The notes: generated by a model from the letters alone, not told the origin. Counted from the stretch's first letter, positions 1 to 8,751 are shown. The stretch: 64,000 nucleotides of DNA from Bacillus sp. UNC41MFS5 (GCF_000686805.1 NZ_KK366017.1:682001-746000), one strand, 5' to 3'. A program made the numbers and translations.

Positions 1-1
1 A

Positions 2-166
2 CTAAAAGAGGGTCAAGTTTTTGCAGAGGGAGAGACAAGTAAATTGATATCAAGTGAAAAGTTAACGGAATTTTTCAATCTTCCAGTACAGGTTGAGTGG
101 AAGTTAAACCGTCCATTGCTTACAAGACTACAGGTTGATGAGGAAGATAGAATCAGTACATATTGA
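2..166 (+). CDS. ABC transporter ATP-binding protein, C-terminal end (partial)
   Basis: The window opens inside a reading frame that ends at the TGA at 164-166. About 54 residues are visible and they read like the end of an ABC ATPase of the siderophore/molybdate type: a KEGQVFAEGET stretch (the 'cargo is controlled by this pump' strand), followed by a helix SSEKLTEFFNLPVQVEW and a charged tail. No Walker or signature motif lies inside the window, so the substrate cannot be judged. It has no visible link to the Sco-like gene that follows after about 150 bases. The family call rests on resemblance of the tail only. Confidence 0.55.
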   Translation, partial: LKEGQVFAEGETSKLISSEKLTEFFNLPVQVEWKLNRPLLTRLQVDEEDRISTY

Positions 167-312
167 TGATTGAAAAGGCGCATGAATTCATCATGCGCCT
201 ACAATCGTTATTTTGGCATATGTGTAAAACTTCACAGATTTAAAGAAGATTGTAGTATATAGTAAAAGGGAGCTGTGATATTAAAATTTATCTGACTGAG
301 AGGTTAGGCACG

Positions 313-1197
313 ATGAAAAAATCTTTTGTTTTCATATTGAGTCTGATGTTTATATTTATTGCAGGCTGTGGGTCAGCCAGTAACTTAACGATAAAACTTT
401 CTACACCAAAAACATTTACTCCAGGAAATATATATGCGATGCAGTTTTCAGTGGTCGACAAACAGGGAAAACCGGTGGAGGGTGCTAAAGTGAGTGCTGA
501 TTTAACTATGAAAAATATGGACCACGGTACAACCCCCGTAGCTGTCGAAGAAATTGGAGATGGCAAATATATTGGAACGTCTAATTTAGCGATGAATGGT
601 GATTGGGTTGCTTCAATAAAAGTCGAACACGATGGAAAAACTGTTGAGGACGAAAAGCAATTCACTGTTGAGGCAAAAACATTAGCAAATGCCCATAAAG
701 TGACAAAAGAGGTCACCTTACCTGATTTTACGTTAATTGACCAGAATGGAAATTCAGTAACGAAACAAGATTTTTTAGGAAAAACCGTTGTACTGACCTT
801 TACGTATGTTAATTGTATCGACCCGAACGCATGTCCGATATTATTGGGGAATTTCAGCAATTTGCAGCAGGATCTGAAATCAAAAGGAAGTAAAACAGAT
901 AATCTTTTACTTGTTTCCGTTTCACTTGATCCTGAAAATGATACACCAGAAGTCATGAAAGAACACGCAAATAAAATGAATTTTGATCTCTCCTACTTGA
1001 AAATGCTGACAGGGGATAAGAATCAGATTCAAAACTTGGCAGATACCCTTGGTGAGCATTTCGAAAACAAAGGGTCCGAGGTTTTACATGACAACAAAAC
1101 GTTTATCTTTAATGGAGACGGAAGGCTGACGCATGAATTTACAGGTAGTATCATTAATCGTGATGAATTGTTCCAGATTGTTGCAGGAGAAAAATAG
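313..1197 (+). CDS. Sco1/SenC-family lipoprotein with N-terminal YtkA/FixH-like domain
   Basis: A 294-residue exported lipoprotein. The N-terminus has a lysine pair, a hydrophobic helix and a lipobox IAGC (Cys about 19). Residues about 25-120 resemble the YtkA/FixH beta-sandwich (VEGAKVSADLTMKNMDHG). Residues about 140-290 form a thioredoxin-like Sco domain starting LPDFTLIDQNG. The metal/redox cysteines are in NCIDPNACP, a CX5C spacing rather than the classical CX3C, and the expected distal His is in VLHDNKTFIF. Sco proteins deliver copper to the CuA centre of cytochrome c oxidase or act as thiol-disulfide reductases on the outer membrane face. No oxidase gene is visible nearby. The fusion of the two domains suggests copper handling, which is inference. 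Confidence 0.8.
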   Translation: MKKSFVFILSLMFIFIAGCGSASNLTIKLSTPKTFTPGNIYAMQFSVVDKQGKPVEGAKVSADLTMKNMDHGTTPVAVEEIGDGKYIGTSNLAMNGDWVASIKVEHDGKTVEDEKQFTVEAKTLANAHKVTKEVTLPDFTLIDQNGNSVTKQDFLGKTVVLTFTYVNCIDPNACPILLGNFSNLQQDLKSKGSKTDNLLLVSVSLDPENDTPEVMKEHANKMNFDLSYLKMLTGDKNQIQNLADTLGEHFENKGSEVLHDNKTFIFNGDGRLTHEFTGSIINRDELFQIVAGEK

Positions 1198-1209
1198 AGA
1201 ATGAGCAGG

Positions 1210-1239
1210 TCTGCCTCCTTTTTGGGGGTAGATTTTTTT
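1210..1239 (+). terminator. Rho-independent terminator after the Sco-like gene
   Basis: A nine-pair stem TCTGCCTCC / GGGGGTAGA (two G-U pairs) with a five-T loop is followed by seven Ts, 13 bases after the stop codon. Confidence 0.7.
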
Positions 1240-1290
1240 GTATTTCTGACCTTTAAATAAAAACAAGTAAAAAATAAAATTTTATATTCA

Positions 1291-1311
1291 AAAATAAACA
1301 AAAGTAATATA
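1291..1311 (+). promoter_or_regulatory. Possible rhamnose-regulon operator (TAAACAAA half-site)
   Basis: The AT-rich leader of the bifunctional aldolase gene contains TAAACAAA at 1295-1302 followed by AGTAATATA. The same half-site is repeated in front of the deoR-family gene at 33.1 kb and of rhaD at 43.6 kb. One copy in AT-rich DNA is weak on its own; the link to other rhamnose genes is what makes it notable. Confidence 0.3.
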
Positions 1312-1363
1312 TAATAAAATCAGAAGTTAATAAACATATATACATACAAACGGAGGAATTGGG

Positions 1364-3433
1364 ATGGTAATGAATCTTTGGGATACTGAAAAAGCTTCAC
1401 AGGTTTCAAAAGGGGTAGAAGAATTAGTGTATCGCTCCAATTTAATTGGAACGGATCGTGCCGTATGTAACTGGGGTGGCGGCAATACTTCCATGAAAAC
1501 AATTGAAAAGGATTTCCGTGGACGCGAAATAGAGGTAATGTGGGTAAAAGGCAGCGGATCTGATTTAGCGAGCATGAAAGCACATAACTTTACTGGATTA
1601 AATTTAGAAGATATTCGTCCATTATTTGAACGCGATGAAATGCCAGATGAAGATATGGTTGCATATCTTTCACATTGTATGATTGACAGCAAACATCCAA
1701 GAGCATCGATCGAAACATTATTGCATGCGTTCCTGCCATTTAAGCATGTAGACCATACACATCCAGATGCGATTATTAGCCTTTGCTGTGCTGATAATGG
1801 AAAACAGCTTGCTGAAGAGATTTTCGGAAATCGTTTTGTCTGGGTTCCGTATGTACGTCCTGGCTTTACACTTTCAAAAATGATCGCAGAAGGAGTTAAA
1901 AATAACCCGAATGCCGAGCTTGTTTTAATGGAGAAACACGGACTTGTTACGTGGGGAGAAACATCTGAACAATCTTACGCAAAAACAATCGAAATTATCA
2001 ATGAAGCAGAACAATATATTAATGAAAGAGTCGATGAAGCGTCTGTATTTGGCGGACAAAAATATCAATCTCTTTCTGAGGAAGAAGCAACCAGTATTTT
2101 AGCAAAAGTATTGCCAATTATCCGTGGTGCAGTAAGTGAAGAAAAGAAAATGCTATTAACCTATGACCGTGGAGAAGATGTTTTGCAATTTGTTAACAGC
2201 CAAAATGCACCTGAGCTTTCACAAATTGGTGCTGCATGTCCAGACCATTTAGTTCACACAAAAATGGTCCCACTTTATATCAAATGGGATCCGCAATCAA
2301 AAGATTTAGATGCGCTAATTGCTAGTATTAAAGAGGGAGTTGCCAGTTTCAAAGCGGCTTACCAAGAATATTTTAATCGTAACAAAAATCAAGGCGATAA
2401 AATGTTTGAACCAGCTCCACGTGTCATCCTCATTCCTGGGGTTGGAATGGTGAACTCTGGAAAGGATGTTAGCAATTCTAGAGTAAGCGGGGCATTATAT
2501 CATCGTGCGATTGCTGTTATGAAAGGTTCTACTACATTAGGAAACTTTGTATCTTTAAGCGAGAATGAATCCTATAACGTGGAATATTGGCCATTAGAGC
2601 TATATAAATTAACACTTGCTCCACGAGAGACAGAATTTTCTAGAAAAGTAGCTTTTATCACCGGAGGAGCGGGTGGAATTGGCAGTGCAACAGCTCGTCG
2701 TCTTGTTTCAGAAGGTGCACATGTGGTGCTAGCTGATCTAAATTTAGAAGGTGCAGAAAAAGTTACTGCTGAAATAAACGAAAAATTTGGAGCGAATCGT
2801 GCTCTTGCTGTTAAGATGGATGTTACGAGTGAAGAGCAAGTTCAAACTGCTTTTGATCAAACAGCACTAACATTTGGCGGTGTTGACATTATTGTCAACA
2901 ATGCAGGTCTTGCAACATCAAGTCCATTTGAAGAAACAACACTCAAAGAGTGGAATCTAAATATGAATGTATTAGGTACAGGTTACTTCTTGGTTGCCCG
3001 TGAAGCATTTAAGCAAATGAAAGATCAAGCGATTGGCGGTAACATGGTGTTTATCGGATCGAAAAACTCTGTGTACGCTGGTAAGAATGCAGCAGCTTAC
3101 AGCTCAGTGAAAGCACTTGAAACACACTTAGCAAGATGTATTGCGGCTGAAGGCGGCGAATATGGAATTCGTGTAAACTCTGTTCTTCCGGATGCGGTTC
3201 TTCAAGGTTCAGCAATTTGGGGTTCAAGATGGCGTGAGGAACGTGCTGCAGCATATGGGATCGATCCGGATCAATTAGAAGAGCATTACCGTAAACGCAC
3301 GACCTTACTCGTAAATATTTATCCATCAGATATTGCAGAATCAATTGCATTCTTTGCTTCATCAAAATCAGACAGAACAACTGGATGTATGTTAACGGTG
3401 GATGGCGGAGTGCCTGCTGCATTTACTAGATAA
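1364..3433 (+). CDS. rhaEW: Bifunctional rhamnulose-1-phosphate aldolase / L-lactaldehyde dehydrogenase
   Basis: A 689-residue fusion, the usual length for this family (B. subtilis YuxG/RhaEW type). Residues about 1-400 are a class II (zinc) aldolase with the metal-ligand region HVDHTHPDAI. Residues about 430-689 are a short-chain dehydrogenase with the dinucleotide motif TGGAGGIG and the catalytic pattern S...Y...K in SKNSVYAGKNAAAYSSVK. It would cleave L-rhamnulose-1-phosphate to dihydroxyacetone phosphate and L-lactaldehyde and oxidise the aldehyde to lactate. The start at 1364 is set by GGAGG at 1352-1356. It stands apart from rhaB/rhaA (30-33 kb) and duplicates the role of the separate aldolase and reductase at 43.7-45.8 kb, so it offers an oxidative branch beside a reductive one. 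Confidence 0.9.
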   Translation: MVMNLWDTEKASQVSKGVEELVYRSNLIGTDRAVCNWGGGNTSMKTIEKDFRGREIEVMWVKGSGSDLASMKAHNFTGLNLEDIRPLFERDEMPDEDMVAYLSHCMIDSKHPRASIETLLHAFLPFKHVDHTHPDAIISLCCADNGKQLAEEIFGNRFVWVPYVRPGFTLSKMIAEGVKNNPNAELVLMEKHGLVTWGETSEQSYAKTIEIINEAEQYINERVDEASVFGGQKYQSLSEEEATSILAKVLPIIRGAVSEEKKMLLTYDRGEDVLQFVNSQNAPELSQIGAACPDHLVHTKMVPLYIKWDPQSKDLDALIASIKEGVASFKAAYQEYFNRNKNQGDKMFEPAPRVILIPGVGMVNSGKDVSNSRVSGALYHRAIAVMKGSTTLGNFVSLSENESYNVEYWPLELYKLTLAPRETEFSRKVAFITGGAGGIGSATARRLVSEGAHVVLADLNLEGAEKVTAEINEKFGANRALAVKMDVTSEEQVQTAFDQTALTFGGVDIIVNNAGLATSSPFEETTLKEWNLNMNVLGTGYFLVAREAFKQMKDQAIGGNMVFIGSKNSVYAGKNAAAYSSVKALETHLARCIAAEGGEYGIRVNSVLPDAVLQGSAIWGSRWREERAAAYGIDPDQLEEHYRKRTTLLVNIYPSDIAESIAFFASSKSDRTTGCMLTVDGGVPAAFTR

Positions 3434-3463
3434 AATTTTTACGTAAAAGCTTTTTGGAGTGAG

Positions 3464-3595
3464 ATGATTATTCAGAAATTAAGCATGGAACAATTGCTCG
3501 AAACACTAAATAAAGCAATTGAATTAAATTTGAGACAAGACTTTATTGAACTACTAGTAAACGAGTTAGATAGAAAACGATTCATGGTTTATTAA
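3464..3595 (+). CDS. sda: Sporulation histidine kinase inhibitor Sda
   Basis: A 43-residue ORF. The sequence runs QKLSMEQLLETLNKAIELN, then LRQDFIELLVNELDRKRF, which matches the Sda pattern (B. subtilis: [31 protein letters not shown]). Sda is a helical hairpin that binds the dimerisation domain of KinA/KinB and blocks phosphate flow to Spo0A when DNA replication is disturbed. The ATG at 3464 follows TTGGAGTGAG and lies 30 bases after the preceding aldolase gene. A strong hairpin terminator follows directly. It is a single-gene unit here, and it shows that the host makes endospores. Confidence 0.85.
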   Translation: MIIQKLSMEQLLETLNKAIELNLRQDFIELLVNELDRKRFMVY

Positions 3596-3596
3596 C

Positions 3597-3636
3597 AAAA
3601 AAGTTGACTCCTATATAAAAGGGGTCAACTTTTTTC
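3597..3636. terminator. Bidirectional terminator between sda and the decarboxylase gene
   Basis: A-run, stem AAGTTGACTCC / GGGGTCAACTT and T-run form a symmetric hairpin. It can end the plus-strand sda transcript and the minus-strand regulator/decarboxylase transcript. Confidence 0.85.
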
Positions 3637-3638
3637 AT

Positions 3639-4574
3639 CTATACAAAGATCGAACTGGAACCTTTTGTAATAAATTCCTTTGGAGGCCACATTGAGAGGT
3701 CAAAAGGGAAATCAGAACCAGGAACGACTCTGTCTTCTCCAACTGTTTTAATTAGAAAATCAATACTATCCGGGCTCCATAAAACGGTATCATACCAAAA
3801 ACGATTTAAGTATTCAGATGGTTTTGCTTTCAGTTTGGAAGAGACAAGCCCCCAATGTTCATAGCCCTTATCAAGTCTGCCAATTTGATAGGGCAGGAAA
3901 CCTCCGCCATGTGCAAATAATATTTTTACATTCGGATATTGATCAATCATTCCGCTTAAAAGAATATCTGTTGCACAAACTGTTGTTTCCCAAGGTACAC
4001 CAATTAGATTAGGCATCATTCTTCGCTTTAAGCGAGGGTCTTCACATAATAATGGGTGAATAAAAACTATCGCATGTAATCGATTGGCTTCTTCGAAAAA
4101 AGGGATGAAAAAGTCGTCAGATAACATATGTTCAGATAAACCCGGACCAATGATGACTCCTTTTAATCCCAGATTCATCGCCTGACTTAAGACTTGAGCA
4201 GCTTTTTCTGGATTGGTAAGAGGGACAGTTCCTAAAGCAGAGAGTTTCTGAGGTGCTTTATTGGTCCAATCAGCTAATGCCTGATTGTATAAAGTTGCCA
4301 TATCAGTGGTGATCTCTTCAGAGAAATCATAGAGAAACAGTTGGGGGATTGGTGAGATAAGCGAATGAGAAACACCGGCTTTTTCCTGTTCGTCCAAGTA
4401 ATAGTCACCTTCAACAAAACCCTTTTTCAGCTCAAATCCCCATTTTTCATTTATCGTTAAGAATGGATCTTTCGTGCCATCTTTTTGGGTCCATTTCGCA
4501 TTAATGATCTTCTGATGGTCTTGAAGCCAAGCGATTACTTCCGGTGGAATAAAATGAGTATGGAAATCATGCAT
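3639..4574 (-). CDS. praH: Amidohydrolase of the ACMSD family, probable 5-carboxy-2-hydroxymuconate-6-semialdehyde decarboxylase (PraH-like), short C-terminus
   Basis: A 311-residue metal-dependent amidohydrolase. Visible motifs: the HxH metal site in MHDFHTHFIPP (His5, His7), a His in VFIHPL, AHGGGFLPYQIGRLD, and the metal Asp region GSDFPFD near the end. This family decarboxylates aminocarboxymuconate semialdehyde and relatives. Next to a protocatechuate 2,3-dioxygenase the expected substrate is the carboxylated hydroxymuconic semialdehyde (the PraH step known from Paenibacillus). Odd point: relatives carry about 20-30 more residues ending in a HGNAxxLF-type helix, while this frame stops soon after GSDFPFD, just before the terminator. 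It may be truncated or impaired. It is transcribed with the IclR gene upstream (25-base gap), opposite to the rest of the pathway. Confidence 0.7.
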   Translation of the reverse strand: MHDFHTHFIPPEVIAWLQDHQKIINAKWTQKDGTKDPFLTINEKWGFELKKGFVEGDYYLDEQEKAGVSHSLISPIPQLFLYDFSEEITTDMATLYNQALADWTNKAPQKLSALGTVPLTNPEKAAQVLSQAMNLGLKGVIIGPGLSEHMLSDDFFIPFFEEANRLHAIVFIHPLLCEDPRLKRRMMPNLIGVPWETTVCATDILLSGMIDQYPNVKILFAHGGGFLPYQIGRLDKGYEHWGLVSSKLKAKPSEYLNRFWYDTVLWSPDSIDFLIKTVGEDRVVPGSDFPFDLSMWPPKEFITKGSSSIFV

Positions 4575-4599
4575 GTAATATCACTCCTATACGATTATA

Positions 4600-5382
4600 T
4601 CAATCTATTTTTCGATATCCCATATTTCTAGAAATATCTAAACTAGCACTAATAACTTTTTTAGCTATACTTTGAATTTTATGAGCTGGAATTCTCTGCT
4701 TTGGACCTACAATGGATAAGGCTGCAATTACTTTTCCTTTGTAATCATAAATCGGTGCAGCAATAGAAGTGACTCCATCAAGTAATTCTTCGACACTAGA
4801 TGCATAGCCATTTTTCCTTACTTCACGTAAGTGAGCATGAAGCATATCGGTGTCTGTAATCGTGTTTTTTGAGTATTTATGAAGACCTTTTTCGATTACG
4901 CTCTGCGTCACTTCTTCATCAGAGAATGCTAGTAAAACTTTCCCTGAACTTGTACAGTAAGGCGGATTTCTTCGTCCAACATGAGTTAAGAATCGAACAG
5001 GATGATTGCATTCTACTTTATGAAGATAGATGACATCCGACTGATCTAAAACAGATATGTGGGCGGTTTCACCAAGTGTCTCAACTAGCTTGTTTAAGAC
5101 CGGCTGTGAGTCACGATAGATATCCATTGAACTATATACGACACCACTAAGAGTAAGAATAGAGAGGCCTAAGCGATATTTTTTAGTTTCGGGATCTTTA
5201 TGCACGAACCCTTCGCTTGCAAGGGTTGCCATGGTCCGGCTGACTGTACTTTTGTTTAATCCTAGAGAAGTCGAAATTTCACCAATTTTCTTTTCAGGTT
5301 CATCCATCGAGAAACTATTTAAAATCCGAAGAGCATTTTTTAAGGAAGAAAGATAATTTTCTTCCTGTTTCTTTGTTTCCAT
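4600..5382 (-). CDS. IclR-family transcriptional regulator of the protocatechuate cluster
   Basis: A 260-residue regulator. A winged helix-turn-helix (about residues 15-70, GLNKSTVSRTMATLASEGF) is followed by the IclR effector domain (about 90-255, with YLHKVECNHPVRF and GRRNPPYCTSSGKVLLA). IclR proteins often act as aromatic-acid-responsive activators or repressors (PobR, PcaR, PcaU). The start is taken as the ATG at 5382, eight bases after GGGGAGG, rather than the GTG one codon upstream. The gene is divergent from praB and lies directly upstream of the decarboxylase gene, so it most likely controls both transcripts from the shared intergenic region. Confidence 0.85.
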   Translation of the reverse strand: METKKQEENYLSSLKNALRILNSFSMDEPEKKIGEISTSLGLNKSTVSRTMATLASEGFVHKDPETKKYRLGLSILTLSGVVYSSMDIYRDSQPVLNKLVETLGETAHISVLDQSDVIYLHKVECNHPVRFLTHVGRRNPPYCTSSGKVLLAFSDEEVTQSVIEKGLHKYSKNTITDTDMLHAHLREVRKNGYASSVEELLDGVTSIAAPIYDYKGKVIAALSIVGPKQRIPAHKIQSIAKKVISASLDISRNMGYRKID

Positions 5383-5502
5383 CACTCATTCCTCCCCATA
5401 CCCCTGTTTCATTATGTAAAACTAGGTTGCTTTATAGTGGTCAATATATCAAAAGAAAAATGAAAAGAAAAGTTATTTTTTAAAAATTAAAATTATTTTT
5501 AA

Positions 5503-5523
5503 TTGTTTCACATAGAGAAACAA
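5503..5523. promoter_or_regulatory. Palindromic operator candidate for the IclR regulator
   Basis: Perfect seven-base arms TTGTTTC / GAAACAA separated by ACATAGA lie in the 218-base gap between the divergent iclR and praB genes. The position and the roughly 21-base dyad suit an IclR dimer. No experiment supports it. Confidence 0.45.
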
Positions 5524-5600
5524 CGATGTTGTATATGAAATTAAAAGGGGATATCTTCTAGTTAAGTAAAATATAGTTTTCTAATTGGAGGAATAAAAAG

Positions 5601-7064
5601 ATGACTGTCGAAACAAGAGTAAAGGCAATCAATTGTTTGCATTTCATTAACGGACAATTTGTTGAATCACAAAACAAAAAAACATTTGAGAATATTAATC
5701 CGGCCACTGAAGAGGTAATGGGGATGGTTGCAGAAGGGGGAAAAGAAGAGGTTGACTATGCTGTAGCCGCAGCCCGCAGAGCATTAAATGGCAGTTGGAA
5801 AAAGATGACGACAGGAGAACGTTCAAAGATTCTTCGTCGAATTGGAGATTTAATCCTGGAAAGACAAGAGGAATTGGCACGGTTGGAATCGTTAGACACA
5901 GGTAAACCGTTCTGGTTGGCTAATAGTATTGATGTCCCGAGGGCTGCTTATAATTTCCACTTTTTTGCCGATTATATGATATCTGTTAATACGGATGCAA
6001 ACCAACAGGATGACCTGGCCATTCATTATTCGTACCGCCGCCCAGTTGGGGTGGTTGGTATTATTAAACCTTGGAATTTGCCATTATTATTACTTACTTG
6101 GAAATTAGCACCATGTTTAGCAATGGGCAATACAGCCGTGATTAAACCAGCAGAATGGACACCAATGACAGCAACGGTATTGATGGAAATTTGTAAGGAA
6201 GCCGGAGTTCCAGATGGTGTGGTTAATCTTGTTCATGGCTTCGGACCAAATTCTGCAGGCGGCGCAATATCAGAACATCCGGATATTAATGCGATTTCAT
6301 TCATTGGCGAGCCGGGAACAGGTTCTGCAATTATGAAGGCGGCATCAAGATCATTAAAAAGGCTGTCATTTGAATTAGGAGGAAAAAATCCAAATATAAT
6401 TTTTGCCGACTCCGATCTGGATGAAGTGGTCGAAACAACAATCAAATCAAGTTTTATTAATCAAGGTGAAGTTTGTCTCTGTGGTTCACGCATTTATGTT
6501 GAACGCCCAGCATATGAAGAATTCCTCAACAAATTTGTAGCAAAGGTTAAAAACTTAAAAGTAGGACTTCCAGAAAATGAGGATACAAAGGTTGGGGCAT
6601 TAATCAGCAAGGAACATTATGATCGGGTCAATAGCTATATTGAAATTGCCCGCAATGATGGTGCAACCATTCTGACAGGGGGAAAACGTCCGGATGGGTT
6701 TGAAAAGGGATATTATTTAGAACCCACGATTATCACAGGAGTAGACCGGAATTCCCGTTGTGTTCGTGAAGAAATTTTTGGGCCGGTTGTAACAGTTATG
6801 CCTTTTGATATGGAAGAAGAAGTGATCATGCAGGCAAATGATACCCATTATGGTCTAAGTGCAACGATTTGGACAAACGATTTAAGACGGGCGCACCGGG
6901 TTGCTCATCAAATTGAATCAGGAATTATTTGGGTAAACACTTGGTTTTTACGTGACCTGCGTACCCCATTTGGCGGGATGAAAAATAGCGGGATTGGCAG
7001 AACAGGCGGAATGCATAGCATTGATTTTTACTCTGAATTATCCAATATAACGATTAAATTATAA
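5601..7064 (+). CDS. praB: 2-hydroxymuconate-6-semialdehyde dehydrogenase
   Basis: A 487-residue NAD-dependent aldehyde dehydrogenase of the DmpC/XylG/HpaE group. The catalytic Glu258 is in SFELGGKNP and the nucleophilic Cys292 in NQGEVCLCG; IIKPWNLPLLLL and the C-terminal PFGGMKNSGIGRTGG are typical. It oxidises the ring-cleavage semialdehyde to 2-hydroxymuconate. It is the first gene of a plus-strand operon (praB-praE-praD-praC-praA-pobA), with GGAGG placed well before the ATG. The next gene begins 16 bases after its stop. Assignment to hydroxymuconic semialdehyde rather than another aldehyde rests on the neighbours (tautomerase, decarboxylase, hydratase and ring-cleavage enzyme). Confidence 0.85.
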   Translation: MTVETRVKAINCLHFINGQFVESQNKKTFENINPATEEVMGMVAEGGKEEVDYAVAAARRALNGSWKKMTTGERSKILRRIGDLILERQEELARLESLDTGKPFWLANSIDVPRAAYNFHFFADYMISVNTDANQQDDLAIHYSYRRPVGVVGIIKPWNLPLLLLTWKLAPCLAMGNTAVIKPAEWTPMTATVLMEICKEAGVPDGVVNLVHGFGPNSAGGAISEHPDINAISFIGEPGTGSAIMKAASRSLKRLSFELGGKNPNIIFADSDLDEVVETTIKSSFINQGEVCLCGSRIYVERPAYEEFLNKFVAKVKNLKVGLPENEDTKVGALISKEHYDRVNSYIEIARNDGATILTGGKRPDGFEKGYYLEPTIITGVDRNSRCVREEIFGPVVTVMPFDMEEEVIMQANDTHYGLSATIWTNDLRRAHRVAHQIESGIIWVNTWFLRDLRTPFGGMKNSGIGRTGGMHSIDFYSELSNITIKL

Positions 7065-7080
7065 GAGGGGAGTCATTCTT

Positions 7081-7857
7081 TTGACAGATAAAATTAAGCA
7101 ATATGCAGAAAAACTAGCTGAAGCGGAGAACACTCGGATTGGTACGGTTCCACTTACCTCAGAAGATTCAACGCTGACAGTAAAAGAAGCCTATTATATT
7201 CAGTTGGAAAACATTCAGCGCAAAATAGAGCAGGGCCAAATCATAGTAGGGAAAAAGATTGGATTAACTTCCTTGGCGATGCAGAATTTACTAGGTGTAG
7301 ATGAACCTGATTACGGACATTTGCTGGATAGTATGGTGGTAGAAAATGGTGGTCAGATTAATATAGAGCAAGTTCTTCAACCAAAAGTAGAAGCGGAGAT
7401 TGCCTTTATCCTAAAAAAGGAATTACGGGGGCCAAATCTTACAGCGCTTGATGTCCTTCAGGCAACCGATTATATTGTACCTGCTCTTGAAATCGTCGAT
7501 AGCAGAATAAAAGACTGGAAAATTAAGTTGGCCGATACAGTGGCAGACAATGCCTCATCTGGTTTTTATGTGCTTGGCGGCAAGCCAACAAAAATAGAGG
7601 ATATCGATCTTGAATTAATAGGTATGGTTTTAACGAAAAATGGTGAGCTGGTCAATACGGGGGTCGGTGCAGCCGCTTTAGGAAATCCCACAAAGTGTGT
7701 TGCCTGGTTAGCGAATAAATTAGCCGAATTTGATATCTCGCTAAAAGCAGGTGAAGTGATTCTTTCAGGGGCTTTGTCAGCAGCCGAAGCCGCTCAAAAG
7801 GGTGATACATTTACGGCAAGATTCGCTCATATCGGTCAGGTCAGTGTACGGTTTTAA
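7081..7857 (+). CDS. praE: 2-hydroxypenta-2,4-dienoate (2-keto-4-pentenoate) hydratase
   Basis: 258 residues of the fumarylacetoacetase-related hydratase family. It starts with TTG behind GAGGGGAG. GKKIGLTSLAMQ, the metal-binding PKVEAEIAFIL, and DSRIKDWKIKLADTVADNASSG are the pattern of the DmpE/MhpD-type hydratases, while the next gene carries the decarboxylase pattern. It would add water to 2-hydroxypentadienoate to give 4-hydroxy-2-oxovalerate. The two homologous genes stand in tandem as in other meta-cleavage operons, where hydratase and decarboxylase form one complex. Which of the two does which step is inferred from these motifs. Confidence 0.8.
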   Translation: MTDKIKQYAEKLAEAENTRIGTVPLTSEDSTLTVKEAYYIQLENIQRKIEQGQIIVGKKIGLTSLAMQNLLGVDEPDYGHLLDSMVVENGGQINIEQVLQPKVEAEIAFILKKELRGPNLTALDVLQATDYIVPALEIVDSRIKDWKIKLADTVADNASSGFYVLGGKPTKIEDIDLELIGMVLTKNGELVNTGVGAAALGNPTKCVAWLANKLAEFDISLKAGEVILSGALSAAEAAQKGDTFTARFAHIGQVSVRF

Positions 7858-7878
7858 CCGTTTAAAGGAGGAAAGAGG

Positions 7879-8661
7879 ATGAATCAATACAAAGAGATTG
7901 CACACTATTTAGAATCTGCGGAACTCGATAAGCGCGAGGTTGCCAAAGTCACGGTAAACTTGAAGGCTGATTTAACAGTGGAAGAAGCTTATCAAGTACA
8001 AAAAGAAATTGTACACTCGAAATTAAATGAAGGGAAAAAAATCATTGGCCCGAAAATGGGATTAACCAGTCAGGCCAAAATGAAACAAATGGGGATCGAA
8101 GAACCGATTTATGGATATGTGTTTGATTATATGATCATTGAAAATGGCGGTCAGGTGCCATTACATGAATTAATTCACCCAAAAGTTGAGGCTGAAATCG
8201 CGTTTGTGATTGGTGAGGATATTGAAGGTCCTGGTGTAACAGGGGCTCAGGTTTTAGCTAAAACCGAGTATGTTTTACCAGCCCTAGAGATTATTGACAG
8301 CCGGTACGAAAATTTTCAATTTACCTTACCCGACGTGATTGCGGATAATGCTTCAACTTCAAGAGTGGTGTTTGGTACCACCCTTAAAAAGCCGGAGCAA
8401 TTTGAACTTGATTTAGTTGGGGCAATGCTTTCGATCAATGGTGAAATCAAGGAATTGGGAGCAGGAGCTGCGGTCCTTGGCCACCCTGCAAATTCCATTG
8501 CCATGCTTGCCAATATGCTGGCAAGAAAAGGGGAAAAGGTCCGTAAGGGTGATGTTATTTTAACAGGCGGGATTACGAGTGCAGTTCAATTGAAATATGG
8601 GGATATTGTAAGCGGTAAATTCGATGGTCTAGGTGAAGTGGCCTTTACAGTAACTGATTAA
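7879..8661 (+). CDS. praD: 4-oxalocrotonate (2-oxo-3-hexenedioate) decarboxylase
   Basis: 260 residues, homologous to the preceding hydratase along its full length (PKVEAEIAFVI; PALEIIDSRYENF; VIADNASTS). GPKMGLTSQAKMKQMGIEEPIYG is closer to the DmpH/XylI decarboxylases. It would convert 2-oxo-3-hexenedioate to 2-hydroxypenta-2,4-dienoate and CO2 using a divalent metal. A consensus AAAGGAGG stands before the ATG, 21 bases after the praE stop. In known pathways the enzyme works physically bound to the hydratase. Confidence 0.8.
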   Translation: MNQYKEIAHYLESAELDKREVAKVTVNLKADLTVEEAYQVQKEIVHSKLNEGKKIIGPKMGLTSQAKMKQMGIEEPIYGYVFDYMIIENGGQVPLHELIHPKVEAEIAFVIGEDIEGPGVTGAQVLAKTEYVLPALEIIDSRYENFQFTLPDVIADNASTSRVVFGTTLKKPEQFELDLVGAMLSINGEIKELGAGAAVLGHPANSIAMLANMLARKGEKVRKGDVILTGGITSAVQLKYGDIVSGKFDGLGEVAFTVTD

Positions 8662-8687
8662 TAATTTTTGGCACACGGTTGATTGAA

Positions 8688-8714
8688 GTGCCTGGAGCGG
8701 AAATCAACAGGCAC
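8688..8714 (+). other. Intra-operon hairpin between praD and praC
   Basis: GTGCCT / AGGCAC arms with a 15-base loop lie in the 90-base gap between the decarboxylase and tautomerase genes. No T-run follows, so it is more likely an RNA-stability or processing element than a terminator. Confidence 0.25.
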
Positions 8715-8751
8715 CATTAACAGAGCCTAATTTTTAAAAAGGAGCATTTAC

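Noticed and set aside
288..956. 222-codon open frame on the minus strand
   Set aside because: It is antisense to the Sco-like lipoprotein, has no ribosome site and no protein-like pattern.
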